From Streptomyces chryseus (lineage in GTDB: Bacteria; Actinomycetota; Actinomycetes; Streptomycetales; Streptomycetaceae), in assembly GCF_014650755.1 (NCBI RefSeq), contig NZ_BMVO01000016.1:62001-126000 (forward strand): a DNA stretch of 64,000 bases. Reading direction: 5' to 3'. Shown here in pieces: positions 1-9,736 of this stretch. The notes under the pieces were generated by a model, which was given only the letters and a program-made list of their open reading frames with translations, searched no databases and was not told where the DNA came from. Every line of letters begins with the position of its first letter. Position 1 is the first letter of the stretch. A program made the position numbers and the translations under genes.

Positions 1-606
1 GACCTGTATCCGCTCGATCTCGCCGCCCAGGTCCTGCTGGGCGAGGCGCAGCATCACCGTGCGCCGGACATAGCGCTCGGAGAGGGCGCCGCGCATGCCG
101 TTCGGCTTGTCCGCGTTGTCGTGGGAGGCGGTGTAGAAGTCCCAGGCGCGCCGCAGCGCGTTCTGCACGGTGTGGCTCGGCAGGAGATTGCCGCGGATCG
201 CCTCGCCGTCCTGCGCGGACAGATCGATCCAGCCGGTGGTCTTCCACTGCCCGCCGGCGGTGCGGACCTGCGCCCGCACCTGGACGGCGATGTTCTGCTG
301 GAGCGGGTTGGGAGCGAAGAGCTTCCAGTTCTGCTCGAACTCGGGGTACACCCAGTCGTCGATCGCCTCACCGTTCTGCTTGGTGAGGGTGTTGGACGGC
401 GCGACGTGCAGGAAGACCATCCCGAGATGCACGCAGGCGACGACCCCGACGACGGCGAGCGCGAGGGCCGCCACCGCCTGGTACCGCAAGGAGAGGGCCG
501 CGATGCCGCTCCCCGGTATGCCGGGTGCGCGCGGGGCCTGCGGGGCGCCCGGTCCGGAACCGTCGTCCCGTCCGGCGCTCACGCCCCTGTCCTCGTACGA
601 ATCCAT
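1..606 (-). CDS. DUF5819 family membrane protein (3' end off window)
   Basis: This reads leftward from an ATG at 606 and runs off the left edge after 202 codons, so the C-terminus is missing. After a Gly/Pro-rich cytoplasmic stretch of about 40 residues there is one hydrophobic segment (about residues 43-66), followed by a soluble part with the motif FEQNWKLFAPNP, which I recognise as typical of DUF5819 proteins. That family has no established biochemical role; in Streptomyces it often neighbours HTTM-domain proteins, which I cannot check here. It is divergent from paaA, with a 148-base shared upstream region. Confidence 0.75.
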   Translation of the reverse strand, partial: MDSYEDRGVSAGRDDGSGPGAPQAPRAPGIPGSGIAALSLRYQAVAALALAVVGVVACVHLGMVFLHVAPSNTLTKQNGEAIDDWVYPEFEQNWKLFAPNPLQQNIAVQVRAQVRTAGGQWKTTGWIDLSAQDGEAIRGNLLPSHTVQNALRRAWDFYTASHDNADKPNGMRGALSERYVRRTVMLRLAQQDLGGEIERIQV

Positions 607-635
607 CCCGCCCCGATCACCGTCGGCCCGCACAG

Positions 636-644
636 TTATCCACA
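636..644 (+). promoter_or_regulatory. Isolated DnaA box (TTATCCACA)
   Basis: An exact 9-base DnaA box sits in the divergent region between the DUF5819 gene and paaA, about 45 kb from oriC. A single box can occur by chance, but it matches boxes found in other intergenic regions of this window. Confidence 0.45.
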
Positions 645-689
645 GGGTTGACACCCTACGGGCCACCGACTCACCATTGAAGCCATCGG

Positions 690-703
690 ACCGAACGATC
701 GGT
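690..703. promoter_or_regulatory. Putative TetR-type operator upstream of paaA
   Basis: ACCG-AACGAT-CGGT is an inverted repeat, continued on the right by further CGGTCGG units up to 710. Actinobacterial paa operons are commonly controlled by TetR-family PaaR repressors released by phenylacetyl-CoA, and the position 50-65 bases before the paaA start suits a repressor site. No paaR gene is in the window. Assignment to PaaR is inference. Confidence 0.4.
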
Positions 704-754
704 CGGTCGGGACGCCGGCAAGGACGACACCGGCAGAGACGGCAGGGGGCTCGG

Positions 755-1740
<986 letters not shown>

Positions 1741-1744
<4 letters not shown>

Positions 1745-2028
1745 CCCACTCCGACTGGCCGCTCTGGGAGGTGTTCGTGCGCTCGCGCCGCGGACTGTCC
1801 CACACCCACGCCGGCAGCCTCCACGCACCGGACGCCGAGATGGCCCTGCGCAACGCCCGCGACCTCTACACCCGCAGGTCCGAGGGCGTCTCGCTGTGGG
1901 TCGTCCCGTCCACGGCGATCACGGCCTCCTCACCGGACGAGAAGGACCCCTTCTTCGAGCCGGCCGCCGACAAGCCCTACCGGCACCCCACGTTCTACGA
2001 GATCCCCGAAGGGGTGCGGCACCTGTGA
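1741..2028 (+). CDS. paaB: 1,2-phenylacetyl-CoA epoxidase subunit PaaB
   Basis: Small 95-residue subunit, the usual family length, beginning WPLWEVFVRSRRGLSH as in PaaB proteins. It is known to bridge PaaA-PaaC heterodimers and to be required for activity in vivo, but carries no cofactor. It overlaps paaA by 4 bases and paaC by 4 bases (GTGA), indicating translational coupling. Confidence 0.95.
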
Positions 2029-2750
2029 ACCGCGTACCGGCGACCGCCGCACCCGCGGCCCTCGCCCTCGGCGACGACGCGCTGGTTCTCTCGCACCGGC
2101 TGGGGGAGTGGGCGGGCCACGCCCCCGTGCTGGAAGAGGAAGTGGCCCTCGCGAACATCGCACTGGACCTGCTGGGGCAGGCCCGCGTCCTGCTCTCCCT
2201 CGTCGGCGACGAGGACGAGCTGGCGTACCTCCGCGAGGAACGGGCCTTTCGCAACCTCCAGCTCGTCGAGCAGCCGAACGGCGACTTCGCGCAGACCATC
2301 GCGCGCCAGCTCTACTTCTCCACCTACCAGGAGCTGCTGTACGGACAGCTGGCGGCCGGGGACGGCGAGTTCGCGCCCCTGGCGGCGAAAGCGGTCAAGG
2401 AGGTCGCTTACCACCGGGACCACGCCGAGCACTGGACGCTGCGCCTCGGCGACGGCACGCCGGAGAGCCACGAGCGGATGCAGCGGGGCTGCGACGCGCT
2501 GTGGCGCTTCACCGGCGAGATGTTCCAGCCCGTCGAGGGCGTCGACGCCGACTGGCAGAAGCTGGAGAACGCCTGGCGGGAGTCGGTCGGCGCGGTGCTT
2601 CAGCGGGCGACGCTCATCGTGCCCGAGGGGCCGCGCGGCGGCGCCTGGACGGCCGGAGCCGGCCGCCAGGGCCTGCACACGGAACCGTTCGGGCGGATGA
2701 TCGCCGAGATGCAGCACCTGCACCGCAGCCACCCGGGGGCGACATGGTGA
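2025..2750 (+). CDS. paaC: 1,2-phenylacetyl-CoA epoxidase structural subunit PaaC
   Basis: Ferritin-fold partner of PaaA, 241 residues from a GTG that overlaps the paaB stop. The conserved segments LDLLGQARVLL, FSTYQELLYGQL and KEVAYHRDHAEHW are typical of PaaC. In the family it is a structural subunit that stabilises PaaA and helps bind substrate rather than doing the chemistry. It overlaps paaD by 7 bases (ATGGTGA). Confidence 0.95.
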   Translation: MNRVPATAAPAALALGDDALVLSHRLGEWAGHAPVLEEEVALANIALDLLGQARVLLSLVGDEDELAYLREERAFRNLQLVEQPNGDFAQTIARQLYFSTYQELLYGQLAAGDGEFAPLAAKAVKEVAYHRDHAEHWTLRLGDGTPESHERMQRGCDALWRFTGEMFQPVEGVDADWQKLENAWRESVGAVLQRATLIVPEGPRGGAWTAGAGRQGLHTEPFGRMIAEMQHLHRSHPGATW

Positions 2751-3241
2751 CCGAGACGCACCTGGAGGCCGAGCTGCGCAGGGTCGCGGGCGCGGTCCCC
2801 GACCCCGAGCTGCCGGTCCTGACCCTGGAGGAGCTCGGCGTCCTGCGCGCCGTCCACGTCTTCGGGCCCGGCCGGGTCGAGGTCGAGCTGACCCCGACGT
2901 ACACCGGGTGCCCGGCGATCGAGGCGATGTCCTCGGACATCGAACGCGCGCTGCACGACCACGGCGTACCGGAGGTCTCGGTGCGCACCGTGCTGTCCCC
3001 GGCCTGGTCGACGGACGACATCAGCGCCGAGGGCCGCCGCAAGCTGGCGGAGTTCGGTATAGCCCCGCCGCGCCCGCAGCCCGCCGACGGCGGCCCCGTA
3101 CCCCTCACACTGTCGGTGCGCTGCCCGCACTGCGGCTCCACGGACACCGAACTGCTCAGCCGGTTCTCCTCCACCGCGTGCAAGGCGCTGCGCCGCTGCG
3201 TCTCCTGCCGCGAACCGTTCGACCACTTCAAGGAGTTGTAG
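2744..3241 (+). CDS. paaD: PaaD, MIP18/DUF59-type Fe-S assembly protein of the epoxidase
   Basis: The 165-residue product has a DUF59/MIP18 fold N-terminally, with the conserved TPTYTGCPA loop (Cys near residue 55), and a C-terminal zinc-ribbon-like module with two Cys pairs (CPHC and CVSC, about residues 127-155). PaaD proteins are needed for a functional epoxidase and are thought to mature metal centres of PaaE or PaaA. It starts at ATG 2744 (a GTG at 2747 is also possible) and its stop directly abuts the paaE ATG. Confidence 0.9.
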   Translation: MVTETHLEAELRRVAGAVPDPELPVLTLEELGVLRAVHVFGPGRVEVELTPTYTGCPAIEAMSSDIERALHDHGVPEVSVRTVLSPAWSTDDISAEGRRKLAEFGIAPPRPQPADGGPVPLTLSVRCPHCGSTDTELLSRFSSTACKALRRCVSCREPFDHFKEL

Positions 3242-4327
3242 ATGCTGTCCTCAGACGCCGGACGGGCCGGGTTCCATCCGCTCCGGGTCCGCGAGGTCGA
3301 GCGGCTCACCGACGACTCCGTGGCCGTCACCCTCACCGTGCCGCCCGAGCTCCGCGAGACCTTCCGGCACGCGCCCGGCCAGCACATAGCGCTGCGCCGC
3401 GTGGTGGCCGGCGAGGAGATCCGCCGTACGTACTCGATCTGCGCCCCGGCCACCGCAGCACCGCTGGAGCCGGTGCTGCGGGTGGGCATCAGGCTCGTCG
3501 ACGGCGGCGACTTCTCGACGTACGCCCTCAAGGAACTGAGCGCCGGCGACACGGTCGAGGCGATGGCGCCGGCGGGCCGCTTCGTCCTGGAGCCACGGCC
3601 GGGCCGTTTCGCGGCCGTGGTCGGCGGCAGCGGCATCACGCCGGTGCTCTCGATGGCGGGCACGCTGCTCGCGCGGGAGCCCGACGCCAGTTTCTGTCTC
3701 GTCCGCAGCGACCGCACGGCGGCCTCCACGATGTTCCTGGAAGAGGTGGCCGACCTCAAGGACCGCTACCCGGACCGGTTCCAGCTGGTCACCGCGCTGT
3801 CGCGGGAGGAACAGCAGGCGGGTCTGCCGTCCGGCCGGCTCGACGAGGAGCGGCTGACCGAACTGCTGCCCGCGCTGCTGCCGGTGGCGGACGTGGACGG
3901 CTGGTACCTGTGCGGGCCTTTCGGGCTCGTGCAGGGGGCCGAGCGGGCGCTGCGCGCCCTCGGGGTGGCGAGGAAGCGCATCCACGAGGAGATCTTCCAC
4001 GTCGACGACGGCACGGCCACGGTGACGAGCGGCCCGGTGACGGCCCCGGCGAGCAGCACCCTCACCGCCACGCTCGACGGCCGGTCGGGCAACTGGCCGG
4101 TACTGGACGGCGAGTCGCTGCTGGAGACGGTGCTGCGCAGCCGCGCGGACGCCCCCTACGCCTGCAAGGGCGGAGTCTGCGGCACCTGCCGTGCCTTCCT
4201 GGTCTCCGGCGAGGTGCGGATGGACCGCAACTACGCGCTGGAACCGGAGGAGACCGAAGCGGGCTACGTCCTGGCCTGCCAGTCGCACGCGGCGACGGCG
4301 GAAGTGGAGCTGGACTTCGACCGCTGA
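3242..4327 (+). CDS. paaE: Phenylacetyl-CoA epoxidase reductase subunit PaaE
   Basis: Delivers electrons from NAD(P)H to the PaaA di-iron centre. The 361 residues show a ferredoxin-reductase FAD domain with RRTYSIC (about 60-66), an NAD-binding part with GGSGITPVLSM (about 130-140), and a C-terminal plant-type 2Fe-2S ferredoxin domain with Cys at CKGGVCGTC and a fourth at VLACQS. This is the canonical PaaE order. It is the last gene of the paa operon, with no catabolic thiolase or hydratase genes following, so the remaining paa steps must be encoded elsewhere. Confidence 0.95.
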   Translation: MLSSDAGRAGFHPLRVREVERLTDDSVAVTLTVPPELRETFRHAPGQHIALRRVVAGEEIRRTYSICAPATAAPLEPVLRVGIRLVDGGDFSTYALKELSAGDTVEAMAPAGRFVLEPRPGRFAAVVGGSGITPVLSMAGTLLAREPDASFCLVRSDRTAASTMFLEEVADLKDRYPDRFQLVTALSREEQQAGLPSGRLDEERLTELLPALLPVADVDGWYLCGPFGLVQGAERALRALGVARKRIHEEIFHVDDGTATVTSGPVTAPASSTLTATLDGRSGNWPVLDGESLLETVLRSRADAPYACKGGVCGTCRAFLVSGEVRMDRNYALEPEETEAGYVLACQSHAATAEVELDFDR

Positions 4328-4370
4328 GGCCCGGCTTCCACCGAGCCCGCTTTCCGGGGCCGGCCGCCCC

Positions 4371-4404
4371 GTGCTGGGCCAGGCTGCGTGCTGGGCCAGG
4401 CTGC
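4371..4404. repeat. Perfect 17-bp tandem duplication
   Basis: GTGCTGGGCCAGGCTGC occurs twice back to back (4371-4387 and 4388-4404) between paaE and the acyl-CoA dehydrogenase gene. There are no mismatches, which suggests a recent slippage event. Confidence 0.9.
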
Positions 4405-4441
4405 TTCCGCGCCCCTTCCTTCCCGGGCTGTGTTCTTTTTC

Positions 4442-4471
4442 AGGAACGTGTTCTATCTTGACGCTCCGTCA
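4442..4471. promoter_or_regulatory. KstR-like operator plus adjacent inverted repeat
   Basis: AGGAACGTGTTCTA (4442-4455) fits the KstR consensus TnnAACnnGTTnnA at seven of eight defined positions. It is followed by TGACGctcCGTCA (4459-4471), a perfect 5-bp inverted repeat. KstR is the TetR-family repressor of steroid/cholesterol catabolism in actinobacteria. The site lies 52-81 bases upstream of the acyl-CoA dehydrogenase start, which is suitable for repression. Confidence 0.5.
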
Positions 4472-4522
4472 GATGACGGACGTCGGATGTGCGCGGTTTC
4501 CGGGGCGCGGGAGGGCAAGGAC

Positions 4523-5692
4523 GTGGACTTCACCTTCACCGAGGAGCAGCAGGCGGCCGTCGAAGCGGCGAAGGCGGTCTTCTCGGGCGTCGCGCCCGAC
4601 CGGGTGCCGAGCCCCGCGCTGACACCGGGCGCGGTGGCCGACGACTTCGACCGGCCGCTGTGGGCCGGGCTCGCCGGGTCCGATCTGCTGAGCCTGGTCC
4701 TGGCCGCCGAACACGGCGGGGCGGGCCTCGACCCCATCGCGCTGTGCCTCGTGCTGCGCGAGTCCGCGAAGGTGCTCGCCCGGGTGCCGCTTCTGGAGCA
4801 CAGCGCGGTCGCGATGACCGTACAGGCCTACGGCAGCCCGGAGTTGGCCGCGGAGATCCTGCCGCGGGCAGGCCGCGGCGAGCTGGTGCTGACGGCCGCC
4901 GCCAACGGCCGCACCGGTCACGACCCGGCCGAGCTCGCCGTCACCGCGCGGCGGCAGGGCGGTTCCTGGCTGCTCGACGGGGTCCAGACGGGCGTGCCGT
5001 GGGCGCAGAGCGCGGACCGGATCGCCGTGCCCGCCCACACGGACCCGCACACGGACCCGCACGCGGACCAGCAGGCGGGGACGGCCCGCGCCGTGGTCGC
5101 GCTGGTCCCCCGCGACCACCCGGGTGTCACCCTGGCCGACCAGGTCTCCACCAACGGCGAGCGCTTCGCCGAGGTCCGCCTCGACGCCGTGCGGGTCGGC
5201 GACCACGAGGTGATCGACGCCGAGGGTGCCTGGGAGTGGCTGCGCGATCTCCTCACCACCGGAACGTGCGCACTGGCGCTGGGGCTGGGTGAGCGCGTAC
5301 TGGCCATGACGAGCGAATACACGGGAAAGCGCGAGCAGTTCGGCTTCCCCGTCGCCACCTTCCAGGCGGTGGCCGTACAGGCCGCCGACCGCTACATCGA
5401 TCTTCGCGCGATGGAAGTGACCCTCTGGCAGGCCGCCTGGCGGCTGGCCACGCGCTCGCCGGGCGCGCTGCCGGTGTCGGGCGACGTGGCGGTGGCGAAG
5501 ATCTGGGCGTCCGACGGCGTACGCCGTGTCGTGCAGACCGCGCAGCATCTGCACGGCGGCTTCGGCGCGGACACCGACTATCCCCTGCACCGCTACCACG
5601 CGTGGGCCAAGCAGATCGAGCTGTCACTCGGCCCTGCCGCCGCGCACGAAGAGGCACTGGGCGACCTGCTGGCCGCCCACCCCCTCCGCTGA
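4523..5692 (+). CDS. Acyl-CoA dehydrogenase family protein
   Basis: FAD-dependent alpha,beta-dehydrogenation of an acyl-CoA. The 389-residue product has the usual layout: helical N-domain starting MDFTFTEEQ, a middle beta domain, and a C-terminal helical domain with YTGKREQFGFPVATFQAV and the HGGFGADTDYPLHRY segment. GTG 4523 is chosen because family homology begins there and GAGGGCAAGG lies just upstream. A short in-frame repeat gives HTDPHTDPHADQ near residue 175, in a likely surface loop. With a KstR-like site in front, a role in sterol or side-chain catabolism (FadE-like) is possible, but the substrate cannot be read from sequence. Confidence 0.85.
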   Translation: MDFTFTEEQQAAVEAAKAVFSGVAPDRVPSPALTPGAVADDFDRPLWAGLAGSDLLSLVLAAEHGGAGLDPIALCLVLRESAKVLARVPLLEHSAVAMTVQAYGSPELAAEILPRAGRGELVLTAAANGRTGHDPAELAVTARRQGGSWLLDGVQTGVPWAQSADRIAVPAHTDPHTDPHADQQAGTARAVVALVPRDHPGVTLADQVSTNGERFAEVRLDAVRVGDHEVIDAEGAWEWLRDLLTTGTCALALGLGERVLAMTSEYTGKREQFGFPVATFQAVAVQAADRYIDLRAMEVTLWQAAWRLATRSPGALPVSGDVAVAKIWASDGVRRVVQTAQHLHGGFGADTDYPLHRYHAWAKQIELSLGPAAAHEEALGDLLAAHPLR

Positions 5693-5775
5693 ACCGGCGC
5701 CGACGACGGTCGCGGCCCCGCCCAGGGAGGCCGGCCCCCCGGAGACCGGAGCGCGGACCGCCGGCGGAGGGGTGG

Positions 5776-6120
5776 TCAGAGGACGAAGGCCGGGCTGCCG
5801 TTGTCGGTGACCATGGGGCGTCCCGCACCGTCCCAGGCGAGCATCCCGCCGTCGACGTTGACCGCGTCCAGGCCCTGCTGCACCAGGTACTGCGTGACCT
5901 GCGCGGAACGGCCGCCGACGCGGCACATCACGTGGACCCGCTGCCCGTCCTCGGCCGCTTCGGTCAGCTCACCGAAGCGGGCCACGAAGTCGCTCATCGG
6001 GATGTGCAGGGCCCCCTCGACGTGACCGGCCGCCCACTCGTCGTTCTCCCGTACGTCCAGCACGAAGCCGTCGGCCGGGACCGCGGCGGCGGCGACGGAG
6101 GGGAGTGGGGCGAAATTCAT
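5776..6120 (-). CDS. Single-domain rhodanese-like protein
   Basis: The 114-residue product is one rhodanese domain: DVRENDEWAAGHVEGALHIP, an active-site loop MCRVGGRSAQ with Cys at about residue 73, and a C-terminal GGMLAW motif. Single-domain rhodaneses carry persulfide sulfur for varied acceptors. A partner cannot be deduced. It is convergent with the acyl-CoA dehydrogenase and follows the J-domain-like gene on the same strand, 89 bases away. Confidence 0.85.
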   Translation of the reverse strand: MNFAPLPSVAAAAVPADGFVLDVRENDEWAAGHVEGALHIPMSDFVARFGELTEAAEDGQRVHVMCRVGGRSAQVTQYLVQQGLDAVNVDGGMLAWDGAGRPMVTDNGSPAFVL

Positions 6121-6209
6121 GGGTCATGCCTTCTCTCGTACAAACACCGTGTGTGTACTCAGTGTGCTCGTCACAGCGGGGCCTCGTCCGGCGATCTCTC
6201 GTCGGCAAC

Positions 6210-7148
6210 CTACTGCACCAGTCTGGCCAGCTCGGCCTCGCGCTCGGAGACCCGCGCGAGCAGTTGCTCGGCGATCTCCTCCAGCAACCGGTCCGGATCC
6301 TCGGGCGCCATCCGCAGCATGGACCCGATGGCGCTCTCCTCCAGCTCCTGGGCGATGACCGACAGCAGCTCCTTGCGCTGGGAGAGCCACTCCAGCCGGG
6401 CGTAGAGCTCGTCACGCTCCGGCTGCAGCTCCTTGGGCTCGGGCCCGGCCGCCCACTCCTCCGCGAGCGCACGCAGCTGGTCCACGTCACCGCGCCCGTA
6501 CGCGGCGTTGACCCGCGTGATGAACTCGTCCCTGCGGCTGCGCTCGGTCTCGTCCTGCGCGAGGTCGGGGTGCGCCTTGCGGGCCAGCTCGCGGTAGAGC
6601 TTGCGGGCCTCCTCGGTGGGCCTGACCCGCTTCGGCGGCTGCACGGTCTGCCCGGTGAGCATCGCCGACGCCTCGGGCGAAAGGCCGTCGGAGTCCATCC
6701 AGTCGTGGAACAGCTCTTCGACGCCGGGCATCGGCATGACGATCGCCCGCGCCTCGTCCGCCTTGCGCCGGTCCTCCGGATCGCCCGTGCGGGCGGCCTT
6801 GGCCTCCGCGATGCAGGCGTCCAGTTCGTCGAGGCGCGCGTACATCGGGCCGAGCTTCTGGTGATGGAGCCGGGAAAAGTTCTCCACCTCGACCCGGAAG
6901 GTCTCCACCGCGATCTCGAACTCGATCAGCGCCTGCTCGGCGGCGCGCACGGCCTTCTCCAGCCGCGCCTCCGGCCGCTCCGCGGCGGCCTCCCGGGCCG
7001 GTTCCTGGTCACCACCGGCGGCCTGCCGGCCGGCGGCGTCATGGTCGGCCGTGGGCCCGGTGGCGCGCCCGGTCTCCTGACCGGCCGCGTGCGGGTGCTG
7101 CGCGTCGTCGTTCCGGGTCGTCGGCTCCCCGGGAGCTTCCTGAGTCAC
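6210..7148 (-). CDS. J-domain-like coiled-coil protein
   Basis: The 312-residue product starts at GTG 7148 (VTQEAPGEP). An acidic/polar low-complexity N-terminus (1-60) is followed by a predicted coiled coil (about 60-130), a compact J-domain-like segment (about 175-225) containing the HPD tripeptide at 193-195 in the context RKLYRELARKAHPDL, and a second long charged helix ending in VARLVQ-type sequence. The HPD motif is the part of DnaJ proteins that stimulates Hsp70 ATPase, so a co-chaperone role is plausible, though no zinc or substrate-binding domains are present. Confidence 0.7.
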   Translation of the reverse strand: MTQEAPGEPTTRNDDAQHPHAAGQETGRATGPTADHDAAGRQAAGGDQEPAREAAAERPEARLEKAVRAAEQALIEFEIAVETFRVEVENFSRLHHQKLGPMYARLDELDACIAEAKAARTGDPEDRRKADEARAIVMPMPGVEELFHDWMDSDGLSPEASAMLTGQTVQPPKRVRPTEEARKLYRELARKAHPDLAQDETERSRRDEFITRVNAAYGRGDVDQLRALAEEWAAGPEPKELQPERDELYARLEWLSQRKELLSVIAQELEESAIGSMLRMAPEDPDRLLEEIAEQLLARVSEREAELARLVQ

Positions 7149-7254
7149 CCGACCAGCGTACGGGCGAGCGGGGCACCCGCGCTCACACCCCCGCAGACCC
7201 CCACGCCACACCGACCCCGCACGAAGCCCGCGAGGGGCACCTCGACCTCGCGCC

Positions 7255-8673
7255 CTACACCCCGGGCTCGGCGGCTATGCGCCCGTCCTTGACCGCCGCC
7301 ACCAGATCACCGTGATCCGCTTCCGTACGGTCCGCGTACGCCACCGCGAAACGCGCCACCGCCGCGTCGAACTCTTCGTTCTTCCCGCAGTACCCGGCGA
7401 CCAGCCGGGGGTCGACGCTGTGCGCGTGCGCCCGCGCCAGCAGCGCCCCGGTCATGCGCCCGTAGTCGTCGAGCTCGCCGGGCCCGAGCGCCGCCGGATC
7501 CACGCTGCCCTTGCGGTTGCGGAACTGACGCACCTGGTACGGCCGCCCGTCCACCTCCGCCCAGCCCAACAGGTTGTCGCTGACCACCTGCATCCGCTTC
7601 TGCCCGAGCACCACCCGGCGCCCCTCGTGCCCAACCGCCGGCACCTGGAAGCCGGCCAGCGGCAGGTACGGCGTCAGCGCCGAGGCCCGCGCCTCCTTCA
7701 CCTGGAGCACCAGCGGCTGACCGAGGTGGTCGAGCAGCAGCACCACGTACGACCGCGTACCCACGCTGCCGGTACCGACGACCCGGAACGCCACGTCGTG
7801 GATCGCGTAACGGGCGAGCAGCGGCAGCCGGTCCTCGGGCAGCGTCTTGAGATAACCGCCCAGCGCCGAGGCGACCGCGGCAGCCTCCCGGTCCGGCACC
7901 CGCCGGAGCACCGGCGGCGCGTCCACGAAGCGCCGCGTCCCACCGGGCCCCTCGGCCGTGGCCTTCGCGGCGAAGCGCGCACTGGTGTTGTTACGGGCCT
8001 TCTCCGAAACCCGCTCCAGCGTGCCGAGCAGATCCCGCGCGTCGGTGTGCGAGACGAGCTCCTCGTCGGCGATCGCGTTCCACGCGTCCAGCACCGGCAT
8101 CCTGGCCAGCAGCCGCATCGTCCGCCGGTACGCCCCGACCGTGTCGAACGCCGCTTGGTGGCATACGTCCTCGTCGGCCCCGGTCTGGCGCCCCGCCAGG
8201 ACCAGTGACGTCGCCAGCCGCTTGACGTCCCACTCCCACGGTCCGACGACGGTCTCGTCGAAGTCGTTCAGGTCGATGACCAGGCGGCCGCGCGCATCTC
8301 CGTACAGACCGAAGTTGGCCCCGTGCGCGTCTCCGCAGATCTGCGCGCCGACCCCGGTGACCGGCGTGCCCACCAGGTCGTGCGCCATGAGCCCGGCCGA
8401 GCCGCGCAGGAAAGCGAAGGGGGAGGCGGCCATGCGCCCGACCCGCAGCGGTGTCAGCTCGGGAACCCGGCCGCGGCTCGACTCCTCGACCGCGCGCACC
8501 GCGTCGGGCCGCTGCACGGCGAGGACCAGCGAATCGTGCGACGCCCTGGGCACCCGCGACCGCAGCGCCTTGCCCTGGGCCTTCGGCGACTCGCCGGACA
8601 CGCCCGCCTCGCACGGCGCGAACCCGGGCACCTCCGGGATCCGTCCGGACCGCACCGTCTCGTTCTCGGTCAT
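7255..8673 (-). CDS. DUF2252 family protein
   Basis: The 472-residue product matches DUF2252 by sequence pattern: PFAFLRGSAGLMAHDL, CGDAHGANFGLY, and DLNDFDETVVGPWEWDVKRL. The GDAHGANF and DLNDFD motifs resemble the catalytic and metal-binding motifs of aminoglycoside-phosphotransferase-like kinases, so a kinase-like fold is likely, but no substrate is known for the family. The ATG at 8673 is the first good start, after which homology begins. Confidence 0.8.
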   Translation of the reverse strand: MTENETVRSGRIPEVPGFAPCEAGVSGESPKAQGKALRSRVPRASHDSLVLAVQRPDAVRAVEESSRGRVPELTPLRVGRMAASPFAFLRGSAGLMAHDLVGTPVTGVGAQICGDAHGANFGLYGDARGRLVIDLNDFDETVVGPWEWDVKRLATSLVLAGRQTGADEDVCHQAAFDTVGAYRRTMRLLARMPVLDAWNAIADEELVSHTDARDLLGTLERVSEKARNNTSARFAAKATAEGPGGTRRFVDAPPVLRRVPDREAAAVASALGGYLKTLPEDRLPLLARYAIHDVAFRVVGTGSVGTRSYVVLLLDHLGQPLVLQVKEARASALTPYLPLAGFQVPAVGHEGRRVVLGQKRMQVVSDNLLGWAEVDGRPYQVRQFRNRKGSVDPAALGPGELDDYGRMTGALLARAHAHSVDPRLVAGYCGKNEEFDAAVARFAVAYADRTEADHGDLVAAVKDGRIAAEPGV

Positions 8674-8727
8674 GGTGCGCCGCCTCCCCGCCTCGCCGAC
8701 ACCGTCGCCGGCCTCCGGCCGCCAACA

Positions 8728-9620
8728 TCAACTGCTCACGACCGTACCGCCGCCCCCCGACAACCGTCTCCCCCTGTGGACAACCCGGGGGACCCCGCCA
8801 CAGCACCACCCCACCGAGAGAACCACCCCACCGAGCCAGGCACGCCCGCGACCCACGCCCGCGACCCCGCATCCCGCCGCCGCCCCGATCTCCCGGGCGA
8901 CCGGCACCGTCGACCAGGCCAGCCGCGTCGGCCCGGGCATCGCGCCGTGCGCCACCACCTGCGTCGTCCCCAGCACCGTCAGACCGGCCAGCGCTGCCGT
9001 CAGGGCAGTACGGGCGCGCTCCACACCGGGGCCCGCCAGCTCCGCCGGCGCCCGCACCCCGAGGACGGTGAGCAGGACGACCGCGAGGTAGACGAACCGC
9101 GGCTCCCCGTCCGTCGCCCTACCGAGGATCACGAGAACCAGCACCGCGGCCATCCCCAGGATCGCCCGCCGCCGGTCCGCCTCCCGCACACCCGGCCCAC
9201 CGCCCCGCGCCCGGCGGACCCGAAGCGCCGCCGCCCCGGCCTCCCACAGCCCGGCGGCCATCACCACCGCGCCGAGGTCCCCCGCCGGCCGGTACGGAAA
9301 GACCGCCAGGCAGTGGACGAGCCCGTCCCCCACGTACGCGCGGCTGGCCTGCGAAGTCGCCGACAGCACCATCCCGAGCGGCGACCCGGTCTCGCGTACG
9401 GCGTGCACCAGATGCGGTACGAGCCCGGCCACCAGCACCGCGGCCGCCCCCACAGCCGCCGCCCCCGGGCCGCCCACGCGCGCGGCCCGTACGCCAGAAC
9501 GGCCGCGAGCCCGATCGCGAGCAGGTTCCCCACCACCCCGTACCGCAGACAGAAGGCGGCCAGCGCCAGAACCGGCACGCCCCTCAGCGCCCGCGCCCCC
9601 TTCTCCTGGCCCGCACTACG
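8728..9620 (-). pseudogene. Frameshifted remnant of a multi-pass membrane protein (glycosyltransferase-39-like)
   Basis: Two minus-strand frames carry consecutive parts of one hydrophobic protein. About 9620-9480 encodes VPVLALAAFCLRYGVVGNLL-type helices; near 9480 the meaningful frame shifts to one that runs to about 8830 and encodes several more transmembrane segments (GAAAVLVAGLVPHLVH, RFVYLAVVLLTVLGVRAP). No convincing start codon exists for the upstream part, and neither frame alone is a full-length protein. The helix pattern and the DGEPRFVYL segment resemble the C-terminal half of GT39/ArnT-like mannosyltransferases. That identity is tentative. Confidence 0.5.
8775..8783 (-). promoter_or_regulatory. 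Isolated consensus DnaA box (TTGTCCACA)
   Basis: An exact copy of the preferred Streptomyces DnaA box lies about 100 bases upstream of the DUF2252 start, inside the 3' remnant of the decayed membrane-protein gene. Confidence 0.4.
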
Positions 9621-9736
9621 CGGCCATGGCGAGCGGGCCGGCCACCGTCGCGCGGACCTGGCCCGGACAACGCGAAACGGGCCTCCGCGGGCGACTTCCG
9701 TCACCTGCCGAGACCCGTTTCGTCGGTTTCTCTAAG

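Noticed and set aside
5036..5075. Repeat ACGGACCCGCAC within the acyl-CoA dehydrogenase gene
   Set aside because: It is a short in-frame repeat giving HTDPHTDPH in a surface loop, not a regulatory element or frameshift.
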